A stretch of 64,000 nucleotides of DNA from Luteimonas salinisoli. GTDB lineage: Bacteria > Pseudomonadota > Gammaproteobacteria > Xanthomonadales > Xanthomonadaceae. This document shows positions 58,259 to 64,000 of this stretch, piece by piece (within the stretch, counting starts at the first letter, position 1; the number at the start of each line of letters is the position of its first letter). The stretch covers positions 1 to 64,000 of the forward strand of contig NZ_JACCKA010000017.1 of assembly GCF_013425525.1 (NCBI RefSeq), read 5' to 3'. The notes below the pieces were generated by a model that saw only the letters and a list, made by a program, of their open reading frames with translations, made no database searches and was not told the origin of the DNA. The position numbers and the translations under genes were made by a program.

Positions 58259-58521
58259 TCGTCGCCGGGGTCCTTCTGCTGCTGGCGGCCTGGTGGCTGC
58301 TCGCGAGCGCGATGCCGCCGCGCGATCCGCCGCTGCCGCCGCGCCGCCGCCGGTTGCGCCTCGCCGGCGCGGTCGCCCTGGCCGCCAGCCTGCCGTGCTT
58401 CGTGGTCCCGATCGGCGTGGAGCAGGGCCCGGTGTTCTGGGGAGCCGCCATGATGCTCGCGGCGATGGCGATCGCCCTGGTGCGCGCGCTGCGCGACGGC
58501 GGCCGGGCGCGCCGCGGCTGA
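58255..58521 (+). CDS. Small membrane protein, DUF3325-like
   Basis: 88 aa with an ATGA overlap with the PepSY gene. Two to three hydrophobic segments ([58 protein letters not shown]) match the DUF3325-type subunit that ends such iron-uptake clusters. It is too small for its own catalysis and is likely an accessory subunit. It is the last gene of the cassette. Confidence 0.78.
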   Translation: MIVAGVLLLLAAWWLLASAMPPRDPPLPPRRRRLRLAGAVALAASLPCFVVPIGVEQGPVFWGAAMMLAAMAIALVRALRDGGRARRG

Positions 58522-58577
58522 CGGCGCCGCTGCGGGTTCGGGCGCCGTTGCGCCTGCCCGCGGTAGAATCCCCGGCC

Positions 58578-59528
58578 ATGGACATCGTCCTCGCCAACCC
58601 CCGCGGCTTCTGCGCCGGCGTCGATCGCGCGATCGAGATCGTCAAGCGCGCCCTGGAAACCCTTGGGGCGCCGATCTACGTCCGTCACGAGGTGGTGCAC
58701 AACCGCTACGTGGTCGAGGACCTGCGCCGCCGCGGCGCGGTCTTCGTCGAGGAGCTGGACGAGGTGCCGGACGGCGCCACGGTGATCTTCAGCGCCCACG
58801 GCGTCTCCCAGGCGGTGCGCGCCGAGGCGGAAACCCGCGGCCTGAAGGTGTTCGACGCCACCTGCCCGCTGGTGACCAAGGTGCACCTGGAGGTCTCGCG
58901 GCATTGCCGCGCCGGCCGCGACGTGGTGCTGATCGGCCATGCCGGGCATCCCGAGGTCGAGGGCACCATGGGGCAGTGGCGCGCCGAGGCCGGGTCGGGC
59001 GCGATCCACCTGGTAGAGGACCTGGGCGACGTCGACACGCTCGTCCCGGGCCAGCCCGACAATCTCGCCTACACCACCCAGACCACGCTGTCGGTGGACG
59101 ACACCCGCGGCATCATCGCCGCGCTGCGGGCCAGGTTCCCCGCCATCCAGGGCCCGAAGAACGACGACATCTGCTACGCCACCCAGAACCGCCAGGACGC
59201 GGTGCGCGAGCTGGCGCGGCAGTGCGACCTGGTGCTGGTGGTCGGCTCGCCCAACAGCTCCAACTCCAACCGCCTGCGCGAGCTGGCCGAGCGCGACGGC
59301 GTCGAGGCCCACCTGGTGGACGGCGCCGGCGAGATCGACCCGGCCTGGGTGGCCGGGCGCCGCCACATCGGCGTCACCGCCGGAGCCTCGGCCCCCGACG
59401 TGCTGGTCCAGGGGGTGCTGCAGCGGCTCCACGAGCTGGGCGCCGGGGGCGTGCGGGAGCTGAACGGCGAGCCGGAGAACATGGTCTTCGCCCTGCCCAG
59501 GGCGCTGCGGGTGCAACTGGTCGACTGA
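58578..59528 (+). CDS. ispH: 4-hydroxy-3-methylbut-2-enyl diphosphate reductase
   Basis: 316 aa from ATG 58578; a longer frame starting at 58293 overlaps the DUF3325-like gene and is rejected. The three cysteines that hold the [4Fe-4S] cluster are present: Cys12 in [11 protein letters not shown], Cys96 in [14 protein letters not shown] and Cys199 in [20 protein letters not shown], the diphosphate-binding segment, is also present. It performs the last step of the MEP isoprenoid pathway in the cytoplasm. TAGAAT 9 bp upstream of the start may be a -10 or chance. Confidence 0.97.
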   Translation: MDIVLANPRGFCAGVDRAIEIVKRALETLGAPIYVRHEVVHNRYVVEDLRRRGAVFVEELDEVPDGATVIFSAHGVSQAVRAEAETRGLKVFDATCPLVTKVHLEVSRHCRAGRDVVLIGHAGHPEVEGTMGQWRAEAGSGAIHLVEDLGDVDTLVPGQPDNLAYTTQTTLSVDDTRGIIAALRARFPAIQGPKNDDICYATQNRQDAVRELARQCDLVLVVGSPNSSNSNRLRELAERDGVEAHLVDGAGEIDPAWVAGRRHIGVTAGASAPDVLVQGVLQRLHELGAGGVRELNGEPENMVFALPRALRVQLVD

Positions 59529-59603
59529 TCGCCGACCCGCTAGAATGCGCCTCCCCGGGACTCTGCCGCAGCGCCGCTGCGACGGGCTCTCCGGGGCCCA
59601 CAT

Positions 59604-59679
59604 GCCGGAATAGCTCAGTTGGTAGAGCGGCGCATTCGTAATGCGTAGGTCGTAGGTTCGAATCCTATTTCCGGCACCA
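59604..59679 (+). tRNA. tRNA-Thr (anticodon CGT)
   Basis: The acceptor GCCGGAA pairs with TTCCGGC. The D arm is GCTC...GAGC, the anticodon arm GCGCA-TTCGTAA-TGCGT gives anticodon CGT (codon ACG), and the T arm GTAGG-TTCGAAT-CCTAT is intact. CCA is encoded at 59677-59679. TAGAAT at 59541-59546 may be the -10 element of its promoter. Confidence 0.97.
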
Positions 59680-59725
59680 GATCCTGACCGACGGCCGCCG
59701 CCGGTGGCCCGAGGCGTGCGAGGTG

Positions 59726-59992
59726 ATGCAGTTGGAACCGATTGCGCTCGAAGACCTCGCCCTGCTCGAAGTGCTGGTCCGCATCGACCAGCGCGCCGAC
59801 CTGGTCGAAGGCGACACCGAAATCGTCAAGCGCCTGGTCGAAAGCGGCCTGGCGGAGAACGGCGACGGCGAACTCACCCTGACCGTGGCCGGCGTGGAGA
59901 TGTGCAAGTCGCTGCAGCATCGCGCCGCCGCCGACTCCCAGGCCGAGCGCATCCGCAGGGAGCGCAGCGGCGCCAGCGACGCCGCGGCCTGA
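59726..59992 (+). CDS. Small conserved hypothetical protein
   Basis: 88 aa (MQLEPIALEDLALLEVLVRIDQ). A GTG codon directly before the ATG could also be the start. The sequence suggests a winged-helix-like layout (LLEVLVRIDQRADLVEGDTEIVKRLVESGLAENGDGELTLTVAGVEMCKSL), with a possible helix-turn-helix and a beta wing. I know similar small proteins from Xanthomonadaceae, but their function is not established. It stands alone after the tRNA gene. Confidence 0.75.
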   Translation: MQLEPIALEDLALLEVLVRIDQRADLVEGDTEIVKRLVESGLAENGDGELTLTVAGVEMCKSLQHRAAADSQAERIRRERSGASDAAA

Positions 59993-60189
59993 GCGACGCG
60001 CCCGCGCTGCATCCCGCCGCCGGTTCGCGCGCGGAACGGTCGCCGCACCGGCTCCCTTGCCGGTGTTCCCGCGCCCTGCCGATCCGGCGGCTCGCCGTTT
60101 CGCGGGTTCATCGATCGGACATCCCCGTTTCATCGGATGTACGCGCGAGCGCGGGCATGCTGCAGTTCCCCTCGGCGCTTCCCGACGGC

Positions 60190-60486
60190 ATGAACCGCTA
60201 TCGCATCGACATCTTCCTGGCCGCCGACGGCCACGGCTACGTGATCGCACCGGCCGGCGCCGCCCTGGCGCCGGAACTGGTGCGTGCGCTGGGCGGCCTG
60301 CACCATGGATGGACCCAGGACGTCGGCGCCGCCGCAACCCTGCCGGGATGGCGCGCGGTGCGCGACGACATCGACGCCTGCGGCTACAGCATCCTTGCCG
60401 AGACGGATTTCGCCAGGCTGCTGCTGGCGCCGCGCCTGCAGACGCCGAAGGTGGTGCCTGCCGCGCGGCGGACCGAAGCGGCCTGA
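60190..60486 (+). CDS. Small hypothetical protein
   Basis: 98 aa from MNRYRIDIFLAADGHGYVIAP; an ATG at 60157 would add 11 residues. Ribosome-binding sites are poor for both. The sequence has no signal peptide or known motif. The composition (balanced charges, one Trp pair, no low complexity) looks like a real soluble protein, but the function is unknown. It is convergent with the VOC gene, with 11 bp between their stops. Confidence 0.6.
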   Translation: MNRYRIDIFLAADGHGYVIAPAGAALAPELVRALGGLHHGWTQDVGAAATLPGWRAVRDDIDACGYSILAETDFARLLLAPRLQTPKVVPAARRTEAA

Positions 60487-60497
60487 GCCGTCGCCGG

Positions 60498-61025
60498 CTA
60501 TCGCGCCGGCATGTACGGATCCCAGAACCCCGCCGCAGGTTCGGTCTGTTCGACCACGTCGACCCACATGCCCGAGGGGTCGCGCACGCCGAAGCGTCGC
60601 TGGCCCCAGGGCTCGTCGGCCAGCGCGTAGGCGATCGAAGCGCCGGAGCGCTGCAGCCGCTCGAACTCGGCCGCGGCGTCGGCGACCTGCAGGGTCAGGA
60701 ACATGCCTTCGCCGTTGAAGCGTTCCGGCCCGGGCGGAGTGGAAGGATGGTCGGGCGTCATGAAAGCGATGGCGGCCGGATGCTCGCTGGTGGATTGCAG
60801 GTAGGTGAACCAGGTCGATTCGAACGCCACGGCGAAGCCGAAGTGCCGGACGTAGAAGTCGCGGCACTCGGCCATGCGCTCGGTGACGATGACGGGATAA
60901 GCCGATTGCAGGAGCATGGCGGGGGTTTCCTGTGCAAGGACGGGCGAAGGGCCGGATTCGGCGAAGGCGTGCGGCGCCGGCGAACCGGCGATCGGGAGCA
61001 GCAGGGCGAACACGATCGCCCTCAC
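60498..61025 (-). CDS. VOC family (glyoxalase-like) protein, possibly exported
   Basis: 175 aa from the GTG at 61025, which forms a GTGA overlap with the stop of the AraC-GyrI gene. This start opens what looks like a signal peptide (IVFALLLPIAGSPAPHAFA). An internal ATG at 60917 would give a 139-aa cytoplasmic protein starting MLLQSAYPVIVTERMAECRDFYV, the usual VOC beginning. The VOC fold is clear: paired beta-alpha-beta-beta-beta units with FYVRHFGFAVAF and RRFGVRDPSGMWVDVVEQ. Members include glyoxalases, dioxygenases and antibiotic-binding proteins; the substrate is unknown. Confidence 0.82.
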   Translation of the reverse strand: MRAIVFALLLPIAGSPAPHAFAESGPSPVLAQETPAMLLQSAYPVIVTERMAECRDFYVRHFGFAVAFESTWFTYLQSTSEHPAAIAFMTPDHPSTPPGPERFNGEGMFLTLQVADAAAEFERLQRSGASIAYALADEPWGQRRFGVRDPSGMWVDVVEQTEPAAGFWDPYMPAR

Positions 61026-61894
61026 GGCGCGGCGTCCCCGCGCAGCGGCAGGCGGATCGCCGTCCGCCATTCGGCCGGCGGCAGCGACTGCGGATCGTTC
61101 AGGTATTCCTCGACCACGGGCGCGTCGGCGGCCTCCTCGCCGCTGGCCGGGAGCCATTCGCCGAACAGCCAGCGGTACGGCCGTTCCAGTTCGGCGTAGG
61201 GACCGACGAACTCGACCGCGGCGTAGCGGCCGCCGGCGATGGTGCGGCGTTCGAACTCGCCGTCGCCGGCGAAGGTCTCCTCGACCTGGATGCAGGCGTC
61301 TGCGACCAGTTCGCTGGCCGGCTTGCTTTCGGGGTCGTCGTAATAGAGTCCGAATGAGCGCGCCTGCACCGGATCCAGGCCGCGGCCTGCGGCCCAGGCG
61401 CCCAGGCGGCCGAAGGCCTGCCCGATGTCGTGGTAGGGGCCGTGGTGGCGCAGCGCCGCGACGGCGATGGCCGGCTGCCGTTCGATCTTCGCCTCGTACA
61501 TGGGCGTGTCCTCCTGATTTGCGAAGGGGCAGGGCGGCGGCTGTGCGCTGCCCTGGCGCCGGCGGAACTCCCCGGGCGGCAGGCCGTAGGCCAGGGCGAA
61601 GGCCCGCCCGAACGCGGCGCTGCTGCCGTAGCCGCAGCGACGGGCGACCGCATCCAGCGTGAGCGAGCCGTGCAGCAGTTCGACCGCGGCGCGGTGCAGG
61701 CGCAGGCGCCGCAGCGTCTCGGCCACGGTCTCGCCCATCATTCCGCGGTAGATGCGGTGGAAGTGGTGCGGTGAGAAGTGGCCGACCGCCGCCAGCCGAT
61801 CCAGCGTCAACGGCTGGTCCAGCCGGTCGGACAGGTACGCGACCACCTTGTCGATGCGGGCGGCGTACTGGCTGCGGGTGGCGGGGCGTTGCAT
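61022..61894 (-). CDS. AraC-family regulator with GyrI-like effector domain
   Basis: 290 aa from ATG 61894 (MQRPATRSQYAARIDK); an ATG at 61957 would add 21 residues but has no ribosome-binding site. The N-terminal AraC-type double HTH spans about 10-115 (LTLDRLAAVGHFSPHHFHRIYRGMMGETV and LDAVARRCGYGSSAAFGRAFALAYG). The C-terminal GyrI-like ligand-binding domain spans about 135-285 (IERQPAIAVAALRHHGPYHDIGQAFGRL). Relatives such as Rob or SbmC-type proteins bind drugs or hydrophobic ligands. Overlap with the downstream VOC gene suggests joint control of a detoxification response, an inference from arrangement. Confidence 0.92.
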   Translation of the reverse strand: MQRPATRSQYAARIDKVVAYLSDRLDQPLTLDRLAAVGHFSPHHFHRIYRGMMGETVAETLRRLRLHRAAVELLHGSLTLDAVARRCGYGSSAAFGRAFALAYGLPPGEFRRRQGSAQPPPCPFANQEDTPMYEAKIERQPAIAVAALRHHGPYHDIGQAFGRLGAWAAGRGLDPVQARSFGLYYDDPESKPASELVADACIQVEETFAGDGEFERRTIAGGRYAAVEFVGPYAELERPYRWLFGEWLPASGEEAADAPVVEEYLNDPQSLPPAEWRTAIRLPLRGDAAP

Positions 61895-62043
61895 CGGGGC
61901 GATTCCGTCGTGGCGCAGGTGCAGGGTGCCGGGACGCGATTGATCCAGGTTGCGCATTGTTTCGCGGGGAGGGCGCGTCTCCGTCGCTGAGACGCGCTCG
62001 GGTATCCTGCAGGTCCGGAAGCGAATGCGAAAGCGGCGGGAAA

Positions 62044-63423
62044 ATGGGCAAGGCCAAGACCGCCTACGTCTGCGGCGAATGCGGCGCCGAGTACAGCAAG
62101 TGGCAGGGCCAGTGCGGCGAATGCGGCGCGTGGAATGCGCTGTCGCAGGTCGTGCTGGAGCCGGCCGCGGCCGCGCCGGCCGCCGCGCGGCGCTCGGGCT
62201 GGGCCGGCAAGCTCGATGCGCCGAAGATCACCGCGCTCAAGGACGTGCGCAGCAGCGAGGAGGTGCGCGTGTCCACCGGCATCGGCGAGCTGGACCGGGT
62301 GCTCGGCGGCGGCCTGGTGGAGGGCGCGGTGGTGCTGGTCGGCGGCGATCCCGGCATCGGCAAGTCGACCCTGCTGCTGCAGGCGGTGGCGCGGATGGCG
62401 GCGACGCTGCCGAGCCTGTACGTGACCGGCGAGGAATCCCTGGCGCAGGTGGCGGGGCGCGCGGCGCGCCTGGACCTGCCGCTCGACGGCCTGCAGGCGC
62501 TGGCCGAAACCGGCGTCGAAGCCATTCTGCAGCACGCCGCGGCGGCGCGGCCGCGGCTGATCGTCGCCGATTCGGTGCAGACCCTGTGGACCGAGTCGCT
62601 GACCGCCGCGCCCGGCTCGGTCAGCCAGGTGCGCGAAAGCGCCGCGCGCCTGGTGCGCTACGCCAAGGAGACCGGTACCGCGGTGTTCCTGGTCGGCCAC
62701 GTCACCAAGGAGGGCGGCATCGCCGGGCCGCGCGTGCTCGAGCACATGGTCGACGCGGTGCTGTATTTCGAGGGCGAGAGCGGCAGCCGCTTCCGGGTGC
62801 TGCGCGCGTTCAAGAATCGCTTCGGCGCGGTCAACGAACTCGGCGTATTCGCGATGGGCGACAAGGGCCTGAAGGAGGTGCCGAACCCGTCGGCGATCTT
62901 CCTGTCCGGCGGCAGCACGCCGCAGCCGGGCAGCTGCGTGATGGTCACCCGCGAGGGCACCCGCCCGCTGCTGGTCGAGGTGCAGGCGCTGGTGGACTCC
63001 TCGCCCCTTTCCAACCCGAGGCGGGTCGCGGTGGGCCTGGAGCAGAACCGCCTGGCGATGCTGCTGGCGGTGCTGCACCGGCACGGCGGCATCGTCGTCG
63101 GCGACCAGGACGTGTTCGTCAACGTAGTCGGCGGCATCCGCGTGCAGGAGACCGCCGCCGACCTGCCGGTGCTGCTGGCGGTGCTGTCGTCGCTGCAGGA
63201 CCGGCCGCTGCCGGAGAAGACCGTGGCCTTCGGCGAGGTCGGCCTGTCCGGCGAGATCCGCCCGGTGCCCAACGGCGAGGAACGCCTGCGCGAAGCCGCC
63301 ACCCACGGCTTCAGGCGCGCGGTGGTGCCCAAGGCCAACGCGCCGAAGTCCGGGAGCTTCAAGGGCCTGGAAGTGATCGCCGTGGAGCGCCTCTCCCAGG
63401 CCCTGGAACACGCCGGCCCTTAG
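62044..63423 (+). CDS. radA: DNA repair protein RadA
   Basis: 459 aa from ATG 62044. The N-terminal zinc finger has Cys10, Cys13, Cys24 and Cys27 (YVCGECGAEYSKWQGQCGECGAW). The RecA-like ATPase has Walker A GGDPGIGKST (about 100-109) and the RadA-specific KNRFG motif (257-261). The C-terminal Lon-protease-like domain lacks a working protease site. It promotes branch migration in recombinational repair. TATCCT at 62003 may be a -10 element. The stop codon TAG lies inside the first bases of a REP doublet. Confidence 0.97.
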   Translation: MGKAKTAYVCGECGAEYSKWQGQCGECGAWNALSQVVLEPAAAAPAAARRSGWAGKLDAPKITALKDVRSSEEVRVSTGIGELDRVLGGGLVEGAVVLVGGDPGIGKSTLLLQAVARMAATLPSLYVTGEESLAQVAGRAARLDLPLDGLQALAETGVEAILQHAAAARPRLIVADSVQTLWTESLTAAPGSVSQVRESAARLVRYAKETGTAVFLVGHVTKEGGIAGPRVLEHMVDAVLYFEGESGSRFRVLRAFKNRFGAVNELGVFAMGDKGLKEVPNPSAIFLSGGSTPQPGSCVMVTREGTRPLLVEVQALVDSSPLSNPRRVAVGLEQNRLAMLLAVLHRHGGIVVGDQDVFVNVVGGIRVQETAADLPVLLAVLSSLQDRPLPEKTVAFGEVGLSGEIRPVPNGEERLREAATHGFRRAVVPKANAPKSGSFKGLEVIAVERLSQALEHAGP

Positions 63424-63526
63424 GAGCGGTCCCTGGCCGCGAAAGCCGCGGGCGGCTCCGGTCCGTCCGGCGGTGACCCAGGCACAGCCGCCCGCGTCGG
63501 CCATCGCGTGCATGGCACGCTCCCAC
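63421..63526 (-). repeat. GTAGGAG REP doublet, copy 5, overlapping the radA stop
   Basis: Read on the minus strand it runs from a GTGGGAGCGTGCCATGCACG-like arm to GCGGCCAGGGACCGCTCCTA. Its last three bases coincide with the radA TAG stop. Confidence 0.7.
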
Positions 63527-63561
63527 GAGCCGCGCCGCCAACCGCGCGAGCATCGGTGTCC

Positions 63562-63674
63562 CGTAGGAGCGGCCCATGGCCGCGAAAGCCCGCGACGTCG
63601 GCCGTCTTGCGAAGCCACGAAACCGGCGATTTACGTGTACTGGCGTACGCGAGCATGGCGCGCCCCCGCGGGTA
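63562..63674 (-). repeat. GTAGGAG REP doublet, copy 6
   Basis: On the + strand it begins GTAGGAGCGGCCCATGGCCG and ends with an inverted arm GCGTACGCGAGCATGGCGCGC followed by GGGTAG. The middle differs from the other copies and is less GC-rich. Confidence 0.6.
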
Positions 63675-63744
63675 GGCAGCGCCCCTCCCATGCCGGCGAT
63701 GACGCAATCGCCGCCGACATCGCGGAAGCGCCAAGCGCCGCCGG

Positions 63745-64000
63745 TCAGCCGCCGAAGCGCGCGGCGGCCAGGCCCGTCGCGTCGGTCTCCACCGCGAACA
63801 GCGCGCCCGCCAGCGGCTCGCGCGCGAGCCGCCCGGCATCCAGCCCGGTACGCGCGCTGGTGACGTAGAGCGTGCGCAGCTCGGGGCCGCCGAAAGCGCA
63901 GCTGGTGACGTGGCTGGCCGGCACCCGGATCCGCGCGAGTTCGCGGCCGTCCGGCGCATGGCAGCTGACGCAGGCGCCGCCCCAGCGCGCGATCCAGACG
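63745..64000 (-). CDS. SMP-30/gluconolactonase-type protein, C-terminal part (runs off window)
   Basis: On the minus strand an open frame enters at the window edge and stops at 63745-63747 (TGA), giving 84 residues. The sequence VWIARWGGACVSCHAPDGRE, then VTSCAFGGPELRTLYVTSAR, then a beta-propeller-like tail (PLAGALFAVETDATGLAAARFGG) is the typical C-terminal end of SMP-30/regucalcin/gluconolactonase proteins. VTSCAFGGPxLxTLYVT is the conserved region with a metal-site neighbour. Such enzymes hydrolyse sugar lactones. The N-terminus is outside the window. Confidence 0.85.
   Translation of the reverse strand, partial: VWIARWGGACVSCHAPDGRELARIRVPASHVTSCAFGGPELRTLYVTSARTGLDAGRLAREPLAGALFAVETDATGLAAARFGG

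Overview
The window reads as chromosomal DNA of a high-GC gammaproteobacterium of the order Lysobacterales (Xanthomonadaceae-like). The evidence is strong GC bias at third codon positions, the core gene orders rplU-rpmA-obgE and murJ-ribF-ileS-lspA...ispH, an uvrA typical of this group, and two families of GTAG-ended REP-like repeats of the kind described in Stenotrophomonas and relatives. This placement is inferred from gene content; no 16S rRNA gene is present.

Layout. 1-3860: the tail of an unknown gene, an enoyl-CoA hydratase, a secreted FKBP prolyl isomerase with a promoter and hairpin, GTAG repeats, then a coupled trio of DUF1289, CoA-pyrophosphatase-type NUDIX and mercaptopyruvate sulfurtransferase. 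4033-7380: a broken alpha/beta hydrolase, an exported amidohydrolase, and a coupled rhodanese/GFA pair. 7381-8442: gene-poor sequence with what may be a decayed regulator.

8443-39109 is the accessory centrepiece, with nearly all genes on the + strand. Three very large exported proteins come first: a 1793-aa repeat protein, a 2129-aa beta-helix/Ig/FN3 protein and a 1537-aa RHS/YD-repeat protein. The RHS protein ends in an exchangeable tip inside an abruptly AT-rich island, followed by a candidate immunity gene and a frameshifted second immunity-like gene. Next is a 1285-aa exported FN3-like protein. Its stop codon overlaps the start of a type II secretion / type IV pilus-like operon: GspG, GspF, GspE, PilM/N/O/P-like proteins, a lipoprotein secretin with TPR and cohesin-like extensions, and three more pilin-like proteins. 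Short overlaps and gaps suggest that the FN3 gene and the machine form one operon. My main hypothesis is that this machine exports, or displays on the surface, the adjacent signal-peptide-bearing giants including the RHS toxin.

39086-49538: a catalytically doubtful rhodanese, an enoyl-CoA isomerase, a hot-dog thioesterase, uvrA, rplU-rpmA-obgE, rpsT and murJ, separated by promoters, terminators and REP doublets. 49539-59528: ribF-ileS-lspA and ispH, interrupted by an iron-uptake cassette (TonB-dependent siderophore receptor, DUF3649-like, PepSY, DUF3325-like) behind a promoter whose spacer is a Fur-box-like palindrome. 59604-64000: tRNA-Thr(CGT), two small conserved or hypothetical genes, a coupled AraC-GyrI regulator and VOC protein, radA, REP doublets and the C-terminal end of an SMP-30/gluconolactonase-type gene that runs off the window.
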